Positions 44,280-53,725 of a stretch of 64,000 nt of DNA are shown here, piece by piece. The translations under genes and the position numbers were made by a program. The DNA is from Pseudomonadota bacterium. Its GTDB lineage: Bacteria; Pseudomonadota; Gammaproteobacteria; Steroidobacterales; Steroidobacteraceae. The notes under the pieces were generated by a model. That model had not been told where the DNA came from, searched no databases, and saw only the letters and a program-made list of their open reading frames with translations. The stretch lies in assembly GCA_018241525.1 (NCBI GenBank), contig JAFEDR010000009.1, positions 1,178,001-1,242,000 on the forward strand. Direction: 5' to 3'. Position 1 is the first letter of the stretch. Each line of letters starts with the position of its first letter.

Positions 44280-45554
44280 TCAGTCCGGGACCAGCATCCG
44301 CACCGAGGCGAGGCCCATCAGCGCCGTCGCCATCCAGCCGAGGGCCCGGATCGGGCGGGACGCCACGTACGGACCCATGACGGCCTTTCGCGAGGCGAGC
44401 AGGATCACGACTGCCATCAGCGGCACGGCGACGACGCCGTTGATCACGGCGCTGTAGAAGAGCGCCTTCATCGGGCTGATCGGGGATTGTTGCAGCGCGA
44501 GCGCCCCGAGGACGCTGACCGCGATCACCGCGTAGAAGCCGCGTGCCTCATGCACGCGCCGCTCGAGGCCGAAGCTCCAGTCCATGCCCTCGGCGACCGC
44601 GTAGGCCGCAGAGCCCGCGAGCACCGGCACGCCGATGAGGCCGACGCCGAGGATGCCGAGTGCGAAGAGCTGGAACGTGAAGGGGCCCGCGAGCGGCCGC
44701 AGCGCGCTCGCCGCCTCCGCCGCCGTCTGGATGTCGGTGACGCCGGCGGCGTGCAGCGTGACCGCGGCGGCGAGCATGATGAAGTAGGAGGCGAGGTCCG
44801 AGTAGAGCATCCCGCTCCAGGTGTCCCAGCGGATCCGGCGCAACTCCGCCGCCGCGCCGGCGGGATCCGCCAGCAGCGGCTGCCGCGGCGGGTCGCGGTT
44901 CATGTCCTCGACCTCCTCGGAGGCCTGCCAGAAGAAGAGGTACGGGCTGATCGTCGTGCCGAAGACGCCGACCACCATCATCGCGGTCGTGGAGTCGAAT
45001 TGCAGCGAGGGCAGCGCGGTACGCAGCGCCACCTCGCGCCACGGGACCTGCACCGTGAAGAGCACCGCCGCGTAGGCGAGCAGCGACAGCGTCAGCCACT
45101 TGAGGTAGACGACGTAGCGGTGGTACGGCACGAGCACCTGCAGCAGCAGCGTCAGGATCGTGAACACGATCGTCATCTCGTGCCGGGGGAGGCCCGTCAC
45201 GAGCTCCGCGACCTCGCCCATCGCCGCGATGTCGGCGGCGATGTTCAGCATGTTGGCGAGAAGCAGCAGCAGCACCACGAGGCGCAGCACGCCCGGGGGG
45301 AACACCGCCTTGATGTTCGCGGCGAGGCCGCGGCCGGTGACCCGACCGAGCCGCGCGCACATCGACTGGATCGCGGCCATCAGCGGATACGCGATGGGCA
45401 TCGTCCAGAGCATGTTGAAGCCGAACTGGGAACCGGCCTGGGAGTAGGTCGCGATGCCACTCGGGTCGTCGTCGGCGACGCCCGTGATGAGCCCGGGGCC
45501 GAGGCGCGCGAGCGGGTGCTCGCGCAGTCGCTGCCAGAGGTCGCGTGGCGTCAT
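44280..45554 (-). CDS. Nramp-related metal transporter with altered metal-site residues
   Basis: This 424-residue protein has about 11 membrane helices and Nramp topology. The TM1 motif, canonically Asp-Pro-Gly-Asn, is Asp30-Pro-Ser-Gly (VADDDPSGIATYSQAG). The TM6 motif, canonically Met-Pro-His, reads Ile202-Ser-Pro-Tyr (GTTISPYLFFWQASEE). Thus Asn and the soft-metal Met ligand are missing. Nramp branches lacking that Met have been linked to harder ions such as Mg2+ or Al3+. The long cytoplasmic loop holds EEVEDMNRDPPRQPLLAD. Its real substrate is not known. Confidence 0.85.
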   Translation of the reverse strand: MTPRDLWQRLREHPLARLGPGLITGVADDDPSGIATYSQAGSQFGFNMLWTMPIAYPLMAAIQSMCARLGRVTGRGLAANIKAVFPPGVLRLVVLLLLLANMLNIAADIAAMGEVAELVTGLPRHEMTIVFTILTLLLQVLVPYHRYVVYLKWLTLSLLAYAAVLFTVQVPWREVALRTALPSLQFDSTTAMMVVGVFGTTISPYLFFWQASEEVEDMNRDPPRQPLLADPAGAAAELRRIRWDTWSGMLYSDLASYFIMLAAAVTLHAAGVTDIQTAAEAASALRPLAGPFTFQLFALGILGVGLIGVPVLAGSAAYAVAEGMDWSFGLERRVHEARGFYAVIAVSVLGALALQQSPISPMKALFYSAVINGVVAVPLMAVVILLASRKAVMGPYVASRPIRALGWMATALMGLASVRMLVPD

Positions 45555-45771
45555 CCGGCGACGAACCTCTCGCAGCGAGTCGGCCGACGACGCCCGTGGC
45601 CGCCTCGGGGGCGTGAGGCCCGGCGGGTGATCGGGATGGCAGGTCCGCCGCTCGTCACGCCTTAAGTATACGGGCGCCTCGTCACCATCGGGTGACGGCC
45701 CGGCGGGAGGGGGCGCCCGTCGACTATGCTAGGCGCCCTCTGCCGCGCCCGGGCCCCGACTACCGAGCATC

Positions 45772-47724
45772 ATGCTGCGACGCGCGCCTGTGACGATCGT
45801 CCCCCGGCTCCTGACCTGCCTGCTGATCCTCGCCGCCGCGCCCGCGCTCGCGCAGCGGGCGGACGAGAACGCAGTCACCGCGGCGAGCGATGCGTTCGGC
45901 ACCGTCGTCGGCTCGCAGACGATCGGCCTCTACAGCCCATCGAACGCGCGCGGCTTCAACCCGACGCAGGCGGAGAACATCCGCATCGAGGGCCTCTACT
46001 TCGACCAGCAGACGCAGAGTGCGAACCCGTCGCTGTTCGCCGGCAGCGACATGCGCGTCGGGATCGCGGCCCAGTCCTACGCGTTCCCCTCGCCGAGCGG
46101 CATCGCGGACTACCGGCTGCGAACGCCCGGAGCCGCGGCCGGCGCGAGCGTGGTGCTGATCCGCGGGCCGCTGCGGATGTTCTCGGCCGAGGTCGATGCG
46201 CAGGCGCCGCTCATCGAAGATGTTGCAAGCGTCGGCGTCTACGTCACGGATGCCCACGACTTCGACTACCTCTACGCGCTGACGAGCTTCCGGCGCGCGG
46301 TCGCGGTGGTCGGCCGCATCCGCCCGACCGAGGGTACCGAGATCGTGCCGTTCTTCGGCTACATCCGGAACACCGAGCGCAGCGAGACGCCGTACGTGTT
46401 CGCCGACCGCGTCAGCGTGCCCGCGAACTTCCAGGAACAGGACCTGCCGACGCAGCCGTGGACGGTGTGGGACTGGGACCAGGTGACGGCCGGCGTGGTC
46501 GCGAAGTCCGCGCTCGGCGGCGCCTGGTCGCTGCGGGCCGGGCTCTTCCACTCGCTCGACGCGACGCGCACCACCTACAACGACATTTTCGACGGCCTGC
46601 AGTCGAACGGCACGGCGGCGCACTACCTCGACGTGCCGCCGGGTCGCCGCGGCTCCTCGTACTCGGGCGATGCGCGGTTGCTGCGCACGACCGGCAGCGG
46701 GCCGCACCGGCGCGAGCTCACGCTCGCCGTCCGGGCGCGGCGGGCGGATCGGGAGTTCGGCGGTGATGCGACGGCGCCGTTTCCCACGGCGTCGATCGAC
46801 GACGTCACCGTCTTTCCAAAGCCCGCGCTCGCCTACGGGCCGAAGAGCCGGGACGTCGTCGACCAGTCGGGCGTCGGCTTCAACTGGCGCGAAGCCTGGA
46901 GCGGGGTCGGCTCCGTCAACGTCGGCGTGCTGCGCACCCAGTACCGGCGGACGATCACGCTCCCGGCGACCGCGCCCTTCAACGAGAGCACGACCGAGGT
47001 GCTGCCGACCGCGAGCTTCACGGTCGAGGCGGGCCCGCGGGCGACCGTTTACGGCAGCTACACGCGCGGCCTCGAGGACTCGGTGCCGGCGCCGGCCTCC
47101 GCGGTCAACCGCGGTGAGCCGCCGCCCGCGACGCCCACCTGGCAGGCGGACGCGGGCCTGCGGCTGACGCTCACGCCGACGGTCCATGTGCTCGTCGGGG
47201 CGTTCCAGATCCACAAGCGCTTCTTCGGCCTGGACGCGGCCAGCACCTACACCTCGCTCGGCCAGATCAGCTCGAGGGGCATCGAGAGCTCGGCGACCGT
47301 CTCGGGTGCCGGCGGCCTCACGGTCGTCGCCGGGGCGGTGTGGCTGAGGCCGACCGTGACGCGCGAGGTCGGCGAACTCGGCGGCACGCTGCCCGCGGGG
47401 CCGGTGCCGGTCGGGCCCGTGCCGCGCACGATCAACTTCAACGCCGACTACGCCCCCGAGGGCTGGAAGCACTGGGCGGCGTCGCTGCAGTGGACGTCGC
47501 TCTCCTCGCGGGTGGTCACGAGCAGCAACGACGCCTCGCTGCCGCCGCTGCGGACCCTCAACCTCGGCGTTCGCTACGGGTTCCACGTCGCGCACTCGAG
47601 CGGTACCGTGCGCTTCGACGCGGGGAACGTCACGAACGCGGTCGGGCTGAACGTCTCGCCCGTGTACCTGCTGACGCCGCAGCTGCACCGCAACTACACG
47701 CTGACGGCGACGCTCGACCTCTAG
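45772..47724 (+). CDS. TonB-dependent receptor (second)
   Basis: This 650-residue outer-membrane receptor has a signal peptide (LLILAAAPALAQ). Its short plug differs from the usual VVT type: SQTIGLYSPSNARGFNPTQA, NIRIEGLYFDQQTQ, RVGIAAQSYAFPSPSGIADY. The barrel ends YTLTATLDL. Receptors with this plug occur in sphingomonads and gammaproteobacteria, often annotated as iron-complex transporters. No canonical TonB box is evident. It stands alone, divergent from the Nramp-like gene across 217 bp. A role in import of the same metal is only inference. Confidence 0.87.
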   Translation: MLRRAPVTIVPRLLTCLLILAAAPALAQRADENAVTAASDAFGTVVGSQTIGLYSPSNARGFNPTQAENIRIEGLYFDQQTQSANPSLFAGSDMRVGIAAQSYAFPSPSGIADYRLRTPGAAAGASVVLIRGPLRMFSAEVDAQAPLIEDVASVGVYVTDAHDFDYLYALTSFRRAVAVVGRIRPTEGTEIVPFFGYIRNTERSETPYVFADRVSVPANFQEQDLPTQPWTVWDWDQVTAGVVAKSALGGAWSLRAGLFHSLDATRTTYNDIFDGLQSNGTAAHYLDVPPGRRGSSYSGDARLLRTTGSGPHRRELTLAVRARRADREFGGDATAPFPTASIDDVTVFPKPALAYGPKSRDVVDQSGVGFNWREAWSGVGSVNVGVLRTQYRRTITLPATAPFNESTTEVLPTASFTVEAGPRATVYGSYTRGLEDSVPAPASAVNRGEPPPATPTWQADAGLRLTLTPTVHVLVGAFQIHKRFFGLDAASTYTSLGQISSRGIESSATVSGAGGLTVVAGAVWLRPTVTREVGELGGTLPAGPVPVGPVPRTINFNADYAPEGWKHWAASLQWTSLSSRVVTSSNDASLPPLRTLNLGVRYGFHVAHSSGTVRFDAGNVTNAVGLNVSPVYLLTPQLHRNYTLTATLDL

Positions 47725-47772
47725 CGGGCGACGCCGGCGCACCGCGACGAGCGCGGCCGTCAGCCGCGGCCT

Positions 47773-50700
47773 TCAGTGCTTCCAGAAGAACCGCGGTGGC
47801 GGCTCCTCCCGCGGCCAGAGCTTGCGCATCGTCGCCGCGTCCCACAGCTCGCCGTTCTTCACGACCCAGCGTGTCTCGGCGGAATGGTGGATGTCCTCGA
47901 GGGGATTGGCGTCGAGCACCACCAGGTCCGCGAGCTTGCCTGCCTCGATGGAGCCGAGGTCCGGCTCGAACCCGAGCTTGTTCGCGGCGAGCAGCGTCGA
48001 GGCGCGCAGCGCCTCGTGCGGCGTCATCGCACGGTGCGGCTGCCGGTCGCCCTCGCCTGCCATGGCCCAGATCTCCCAGTGCGGGCCGAGTCCCTGCAGC
48101 TGGCCATGCGCCCCGAGGGACACGTTGCCGCCCTGCCGCAGCACCTCCGCGGCGCCGTGCGCGACGGTCGGGAAGTGGTACTCGGCCGGCCAGATCCACG
48201 GGTGGCGGCGCGCCATGCGGTCGATGTACTCGTGCGGCACGAAGCGGTTGAGCTTCTCGTCATCGTGCGGGTTCGCGTTCTGCCAGAAGTAGAGCTCGCC
48301 CCACGGCCCGCCATAGGAGACCAGCAGCGTCGGCGTATAGAAGCTCTGCGAGCGCGCGATGTACTCGACCGCATCGTGACGGAGCGCCACCGGCAGCGCG
48401 TGCTCCCACGCGGTGAACCCGTCCGCCATCATCGTGAGGTCGGTATCGAGTTCGCCCGCGCCCTCCGAGGTCAGCAGCATGTGCAGCTCGCGGCAGGCCT
48501 CCGCGAACCAGATGCGCTGCGAGCGCCGCGGCTGCTGGTAGACCTTGATGAGCCGCGCGCCGTAGGCCTGCATGCGCCGGACCTGGCGCTTGGCGTCGTC
48601 GAGGTTGTTGACCTCGGCGTAGATGTCCTCCTGCTGGCCGCCGTAGAGGACGTCCCCCGACGAGTAGACGCGCGGCCCGACCATGACGCCGGCCTCGACC
48701 TGCTCGGCCTGCGCGAACACGTCGAGCGAGGGCGCCGACGGGTCGTACACCGTCGTGACGCCGTAGGCGAGGTTCGCGAAGTACTCCCACTTCGCCTCCG
48801 GGAAGATCTCGAAGCCCGAGTAGTGCAGGTGCGCGTGCGTGTCGATGAGGCCCGGGATGATGGTCTTGCCGTGGCCGTCGTAGACCTTGGCGCCGGCGGG
48901 CACCGCGACGCTGCCCGAGGCGCCGACCGCCGCGATGCGCGAGCCTGTGACGACGACGTCGCCGTTCTCGATCACCTCGTCGCCGTGCATCGTGACGATG
49001 CGGGCGCCCCGGATCACGAAGGAGCCCTCCGGCGTCCGGCGCGGCAGCTCGAGCCGGATCGCGAGCGCCTGCGACGCCGGGACGCTGGGCTCGTCGGCGG
49101 GTGCCTGGGCCTCGTCCTTGGCGGGCTTGCCATCACCGGCGGCCTCCGCCTTCGCCTTCTCCTCCGCCTTGCGCTTCTGCTCGCGCGCGAAGCTGATCGC
49201 GCTCTCGAGCGGCAGCCGGTGAAAGACGTTCGCGAGGCCCCAGGTCAGCGTCCTGCCGCCGTCCGCCCAGCGGACGTAGCTGCCCGCGTCGTTCGAAAGC
49301 CGGTAGACCGGCACCGCGCTCTCCTTGAGGCTCACCTCGGCCGGCTCCTTCGTGAGGGTGCCGGGCAGCGGCGTCACGTAGACGTTGTCCCGCGACAGGA
49401 ACGCGACCCAGCGGTCGTCCGGCGAGGGGACCACGTCGTCGACCGCCGGGAACCTGAGCAGGCGCTTGCGATCGGTGCCGTCGAGGCGCACCGAGGTGAG
49501 GTCGTTCTTGGGATCGTCGGTGGGTTTCTTGCGCTCGACGGGGTCGCGGTAGTAGATCCGCGTGCCGTCGGCGTTCCAGGCGACCACCGGGTGGAAGTGC
49601 ATGGCGTTGGCGAGCTTCACCGTGACGACGGGCTCGACCTCGCCACCGGCGGCTGCGAGCGTCACGAGGTCCAGCACGTCCTCCTCTTCGGGCTGGCGGC
49701 CGCGGAATTCGAGGCCGGTGCCGCGCACGAGCGCGAGGCGGTCGCCCTTCGGCGACCAGGCCGGGTTCGCGTAGTGGCCCGGCTGGTGCGTGAGCCGCAC
49801 CGGCGTGCTGCCAGCGGTCGCGCGCGTCTTCCAGACGTGACCGCCGTCGGCGTCGCTCCACGAGACGTACGCGACCCACTGGCCGTCGGGCGAGATCGTC
49901 GGTGCGTACTCGCGCGCGGGTCGTGCGGCGTCGTCCCGCGTCAGTCGGCGCGGCGCGCCCTTCGGGCTGCCGCCCTCGAGCTCCTGCAGCCAGATGCGAC
50001 CGAAGGCCTCGAACGCGAGCCAGCGGCCGTCCGGCGACTGGTTCGGCCAACGCAGAATGCGCGCGCGCACGGGACCCGACTCGACCTTCTCCTGCCAGGC
50101 CACCCGCGGGGCGAGGTACTGCGTGACGTGGGCGGTGAACGGGATGGGCTCGAGCTTGCCGGTCGCGATCTCAAGCCGCTGCAGCTTCCCCTGCGAGCCG
50201 TAGACGAGCGACTTGCTGTCCGGCGTGAACGCGTAGTTCGGCCACAGGTCCATGGCGCCGAAGCCTTCGCCCTCGTCGCGCTCGACGGGCCGCGCAATGA
50301 CGCACTCGGCGCCGGAGGCGAGGTCGCGCGCGACGAACACGGTGTCGTCGTCCCGGCGCGACAGGAACACGAGCGTCTTGCCGTCCGGCGAGATCGCCGG
50401 TCGCTCGCCGCCGCCGAAGCCGCCCGTGACCGGGACGGTCTCGGCGCGCTCGCGATCGTAGCGAACGATCTGCCAGAGCCCGTCCTTGAGGTCCGGGATG
50501 TAATTGAACGGCCGCTGGCGCACGGCGAAGTACACCCAGCGCCCGTCGCGGGAGACGACCGGACCCGAGGCGTTGTTGGTGTCGTCGGACGAGGTCAGCT
50601 TGATGCCATTGCCACCCTCGCGGTGGTAGATCCAGAGCTCGACCGGCGGGATGCTGGCGCGCTTCGTGTCCTCCTTGCGCGCGACCAGGAAGTTGCCGTC

Positions 50701-51156
50701 GGGCGTCCACGCGGCGCTGCGCACGAACGCGTCCCTCTCGGCGGTCACGGCCCGCGGGTTCGAGCCGTCGGCATCCATCAGCCAGAGGTTCTGGCTGCCG
50801 CCGCGGTCGCTCGTGAAGGCGATGGTCTTGCCGTCCGGCGAGTAGCGCGGATGCGAGTCATAGGCCGGGCCCGAGGTGATCGCGCGGGCGGTGCCGCCGG
50901 CGATCGGCAGCGTGTAGATGTCGCCGAGGAGATCGAACACGATCGTCCGGCCGTCCGGCGAGACGTCGACCGACATCCAGGTGCCTTCGTGGGTGTCGAA
51001 CTCGACCTTGCGGGCCTCGGCCCGGGGCTTGTTGATGTCGGCGGCGGGATCCGGCGCCTTGGGCTTCGCGGCGGCCGCCGGGCCGTCGGCCGCGCCGGCG
51101 AGCGAGGCGAACGCGGCATAGAAGAGAGTGGCCGACACGAGCACGAATGGACGCAT
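47773..51156 (-). CDS. TolB-like beta-propeller plus amidohydrolase fusion
   Basis: This 1127-residue exported protein has a signal peptide (VLVSATLFYAAFASLAGA). An N-terminal WD40/TolB-like propeller repeats SPDG-x-x-I/L patterns (SVDVSPDGRTIVFDLLGDIY, RYSPDGKTIAFTSDRGGSQN). A charged helical linker follows (REQKRKAEEKAKAEAAGD). The C-terminal amidohydrolase domain has PGLIDTHAHLHYSG (metal His-x-His), the Lys region RLIKVYQQPRR, and later IEAGKLADLVVLDANP. It is probably a periplasmic metal-dependent peptidase or amidase. The opposite strand is open over nearly the whole gene, a high-GC artefact. Confidence 0.9.
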   Translation of the reverse strand: MRPFVLVSATLFYAAFASLAGAADGPAAAAKPKAPDPAADINKPRAEARKVEFDTHEGTWMSVDVSPDGRTIVFDLLGDIYTLPIAGGTARAITSGPAYDSHPRYSPDGKTIAFTSDRGGSQNLWLMDADGSNPRAVTAERDAFVRSAAWTPDGNFLVARKEDTKRASIPPVELWIYHREGGNGIKLTSSDDTNNASGPVVSRDGRWVYFAVRQRPFNYIPDLKDGLWQIVRYDRERAETVPVTGGFGGGERPAISPDGKTLVFLSRRDDDTVFVARDLASGAECVIARPVERDEGEGFGAMDLWPNYAFTPDSKSLVYGSQGKLQRLEIATGKLEPIPFTAHVTQYLAPRVAWQEKVESGPVRARILRWPNQSPDGRWLAFEAFGRIWLQELEGGSPKGAPRRLTRDDAARPAREYAPTISPDGQWVAYVSWSDADGGHVWKTRATAGSTPVRLTHQPGHYANPAWSPKGDRLALVRGTGLEFRGRQPEEEDVLDLVTLAAAGGEVEPVVTVKLANAMHFHPVVAWNADGTRIYYRDPVERKKPTDDPKNDLTSVRLDGTDRKRLLRFPAVDDVVPSPDDRWVAFLSRDNVYVTPLPGTLTKEPAEVSLKESAVPVYRLSNDAGSYVRWADGGRTLTWGLANVFHRLPLESAISFAREQKRKAEEKAKAEAAGDGKPAKDEAQAPADEPSVPASQALAIRLELPRRTPEGSFVIRGARIVTMHGDEVIENGDVVVTGSRIAAVGASGSVAVPAGAKVYDGHGKTIIPGLIDTHAHLHYSGFEIFPEAKWEYFANLAYGVTTVYDPSAPSLDVFAQAEQVEAGVMVGPRVYSSGDVLYGGQQEDIYAEVNNLDDAKRQVRRMQAYGARLIKVYQQPRRSQRIWFAEACRELHMLLTSEGAGELDTDLTMMADGFTAWEHALPVALRHDAVEYIARSQSFYTPTLLVSYGGPWGELYFWQNANPHDDEKLNRFVPHEYIDRMARRHPWIWPAEYHFPTVAHGAAEVLRQGGNVSLGAHGQLQGLGPHWEIWAMAGEGDRQPHRAMTPHEALRASTLLAANKLGFEPDLGSIEAGKLADLVVLDANPLEDIHHSAETRWVVKNGELWDAATMRKLWPREEPPPRFFWKH

Positions 51157-51377
51157 CCCGATATCCCCCTTGCGCCGGGCCTTCCGGTGGCCAGCGCTTC
51201 CGTGTTGTGGGTGGGCGTTCGAGGAATCAGTGCCGCGCCGGGCGAACGTCGTTGCCGACGGTCATCGACGTGCCACGGGCGGCGCCGGGAGCTTATCAAA
51301 AGCCGGCCGCTGCCCTGCAGCACCGGGTGCGCGTGTCGGCTGCGGCCTCCGATGCCGCTCGCCGGGTCCCGTCCGGG

Positions 51378-51797
51378 CTACTTCTGGGTCGACAGCAGCA
51401 GGCTCGTCTCGGTGTGCCCCACCCCGTCGACCTGGCCGATGCGGCGCAGCACCCGGTCGAACTCCTCGAGCGAGTCCGTCTTGATCTCGGCGACGATGTC
51501 CCAGCGGCCATTGGTCGTGTGCAGCGCCTGCACCGCCGGGTCGCCGCGCAGCTCGCGCAGCACGGACTCGTTGCGGTTGGCGGCGACGGCGATGTTCATC
51601 AGCGCGACGATGCCCTTCTCGGCGCTGCCCGGCCGCAGCCGGACCGTGTAGCCGACGATGGTCCCGCTGCGCTCAAGCCTGCGCATCCGGTTGAGGACCG
51701 TGCCGCGCGCGACGTGCAGCGCCTTCGCGAGGTTCGCGACCGATTGGCGCGCGTTCGTCCGCAGCAGGCTGATCAGCCGATGGTCGATGTCGTCCAT
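51378..51797 (-). CDS. Lrp/AsnC-family regulator
   Basis: This 139-residue protein has an N-terminal winged helix (DDIDHRLISLLRTNARQSVA, LHVARGTVLNRMRRLERSG) and a C-terminal RAM ligand-binding domain (GRWDIVAEIKTDSLEEFDRV). It is divergent from the ornithine cyclodeaminase gene by 146 bp. This arrangement is common for Lrp-type regulators that sense the amino acid handled by the neighbour, here perhaps ornithine, arginine or proline. The shared region is AT-rich, with GGCAATAT-like repeats. Confidence 0.92.
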   Translation of the reverse strand: MDDIDHRLISLLRTNARQSVANLAKALHVARGTVLNRMRRLERSGTIVGYTVRLRPGSAEKGIVALMNIAVAANRNESVLRELRGDPAVQALHTTNGRWDIVAEIKTDSLEEFDRVLRRIGQVDGVGHTETSLLLSTQK

Positions 51798-51943
51798 GGA
51801 CCGACTCTACCATAATGGCAATATAGTCTGCCGATATGACAGATGAATAGGTCATTCAGGCCATCTTCTGACTATTTGTTGCCAGCGACCCGACGCAAGA
51901 TGGCCAGCCTCTCCCCTGCGAGCCGGATTCAGGAGCCTTGCTC

Positions 51944-53056
51944 ATGGTCGATTACATCGGCGTCAGCGACGTCCAGCGGATCGTGCAGTCGATCGGCATC
52001 GGCACCTTCATCGAGCGTCTCTCGCGGCAGATCGAGTCCGACTACCGGCGCTGGAGCGACTTCGAGAAATCCGCGCGGCTCGCGAGCCACTCGCCGGTCG
52101 GCGTGATCGAGCTGATGCCGACCAGCAACGGGCGGCTCTACAGCTTCAAGTACGTCAACGGCCACCCGAAGAACACGAACGAGGGCCTGCTGACCGTGAC
52201 CGCCTTCGGCGCGCTCGCCGATGTCGACACGGGCTACCCGCTGCTGCTGTCGGAGCTGACGATCACGACGGCGCTACGGACCGCGGCCACCTCCGCGCTC
52301 GCCGCGCGCTGGCTCGCCCGCCCGGAGTCCCGCTCGATGGCGCTGATCGGCAATGGCGCGCAGAGCGAGTTCCAGGCGATCGCCTTCCGTGCGCTGCTCG
52401 GCATCGACGAGCTGCGCCTCCACGATGTCGATCCGGCGGCCACGGCCAAGCTCAAGCAGAACCTCGAGCGCTGCCCCGAGTTCGAGGGCGTGCGGCTCGT
52501 CGTCGCGCGCTCGACGGCCGAGGCCTGCCAGGGTGCCGAAATCGTGACCACCGTGACCGCCGACAAGTGCAACGCCGTCATCCTGACCCCGCCGATGATC
52601 CGTCCGGGCATGCACCTGAACGCGGTCGGCGGCGATTGCCCGGGCAAGACCGAGCTGCACCCGGACGTGCTGCGGATGCCCGGGGCCCGCGTGATCGTCG
52701 AGTACGAGCCGCAGTCGCGCATCGAGGGCGAGATCCAGCAGATGCCGGCCGACTACCCGGTGACGGAGTTCGCGGACCTTCTGGCACAGCACCCGCGCGC
52801 CGGGGACTCGTCCAATGCGACGACGGCGGGCGCCGGCCGGCGCTCGGCGAGCGAGATCACGATCTTCGATTCGGTGGGCTTTGCGCTCGAGGACTACTCG
52901 GCACTCTGCTTCCTGCACGAACTCGTGCAGGAGCAGCCGGAGTTCGGCCGCAAGATCGACCTCGTGCCGAGGCTCGACGACCCGAAGGATCTCTTCGGCG
53001 GCACCCTCGGTGCGGCGGGCATGAAGCCCCGAGCGCGGCTTCGGGCTGTCGGCTGA
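51944..53056 (+). CDS. Ornithine cyclodeaminase family protein
   Basis: This 370-residue NAD-dependent protein of the ornithine cyclodeaminase/mu-crystallin family converts ornithine to proline and ammonia in type members. The N-terminal substrate half carries LSRQIESDYRRWSDFEKSAR and LYSFKYVNGHPKNT with the conserved Lys. The Rossmann half has SMALIGNGAQSEFQAIAF and VTTVTAD. The long form (about 370 residues) resembles proteobacterial catabolic enzymes. ATG 51944 has AGGAG 8 bp upstream; TTG 51938 is an alternative. It is divergent from the Lrp regulator. Confidence 0.9.
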   Translation: MVDYIGVSDVQRIVQSIGIGTFIERLSRQIESDYRRWSDFEKSARLASHSPVGVIELMPTSNGRLYSFKYVNGHPKNTNEGLLTVTAFGALADVDTGYPLLLSELTITTALRTAATSALAARWLARPESRSMALIGNGAQSEFQAIAFRALLGIDELRLHDVDPAATAKLKQNLERCPEFEGVRLVVARSTAEACQGAEIVTTVTADKCNAVILTPPMIRPGMHLNAVGGDCPGKTELHPDVLRMPGARVIVEYEPQSRIEGEIQQMPADYPVTEFADLLAQHPRAGDSSNATTAGAGRRSASEITIFDSVGFALEDYSALCFLHELVQEQPEFGRKIDLVPRLDDPKDLFGGTLGAAGMKPRARLRAVG

Positions 53057-53398
53057 GGGTGCGGACGAGCGGCGACGAGCTGGTCGCGCAGCCGGGTCGA
53101 CCGCCTGCCGGTCAAGGCGACGCGCGGCGCGGGCGGAACGTGCAGCGTGCCCCGTTCGCCCTGGCCAGCCGGTATCGCCCCTGGTGACTACCGCCCTCGA
53201 GGGCGGGTCGATGTCTTGGGTAAGACGACCTGGATCCGGCATCGGCCCGGCTCGTTGTTCGAATCTTCGCCCGAAGTGCTTTGCTTTGGTGTATCAGGTA
53301 AGCAGGATACCGACGGCGCCCGACGCACTCACAGTGAAGTCAGTCCGGCGACTTTCGCGGCGGGTGCGTGGGCCAACGAGTCGCTTCGCGGAGGGTTC
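53057..53398. other. Gap with a 16-bp perfect palindrome
   Basis: These 342 bp lack a gene I can support. CCGCCCTCGAGGGCGG at 53191-53206 is a perfect 16-bp palindrome that may help end the ornithine cyclodeaminase transcript, though it is 135 bp downstream. The region near 53300 is locally AT-richer and probably contains the promoter of the next small gene. Confidence 0.4.
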
Positions 53399-53614
53399 AT
53401 GTCTGATGTCTTTCTCTCTCGAGATGACTGGCAGGGGCTCCTGAAGGCGGTCGCGAGCGCGCGTCGCGGCATGCGTCCGTACCTCTCGGCCGATCAGGCC
53501 ACGAAGCTCGTCGCCCGAGGCTATCTCGCCGCCTCGCCGCGGGATCCGACGAGCTACGTCGTGACCGCGTCCGGTCGCCAGGCCGCCGCGAACTACGAGC
53601 GCAGCCTGCGCTAG
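53399..53614 (+). CDS. Small protein of unknown function, winged-helix-like end
   Basis: This 71-residue protein starts at ATG 53399 with GGAGGG 4-6 bp upstream. It begins MSDVFLSRDDWQGLLKAVAS and ends in TSYVVTASGRQAAANYERSL. That end resembles the final strand and helix of MarR- or PadR-type winged helices (GYL, then Tyr-x-Val-Thr-x-x-Gly-Arg). No full DNA-binding domain is present. I recognise no family; a truncated or minimal regulator is possible. Confidence 0.65.
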   Translation: MSDVFLSRDDWQGLLKAVASARRGMRPYLSADQATKLVARGYLAASPRDPTSYVVTASGRQAAANYERSLR

Positions 53615-53725
53615 CCTCGGCGCCCGCCTCGAGCGGCCGCTAGAATCCGGGCAAACGGGCGGGCGTCGCGGTCGTCACGGAAGGACGATGGCAGCCAGCC
53701 ATCGGACAAGAACACGAGGGCACCC

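Noticed and set aside
47776..51651. Very long open frame on the plus strand opposite the amidohydrolase fusion
   Set aside because: It is antisense to a clear gene. Its product is Arg/Val/Glu-rich without domains, a usual effect of strong third-position GC.
53250..53275. GTTCGAATC resembling a tRNA T-loop
   Set aside because: The flanking bases do not form a T-stem, and no acceptor or anticodon arms can be drawn.
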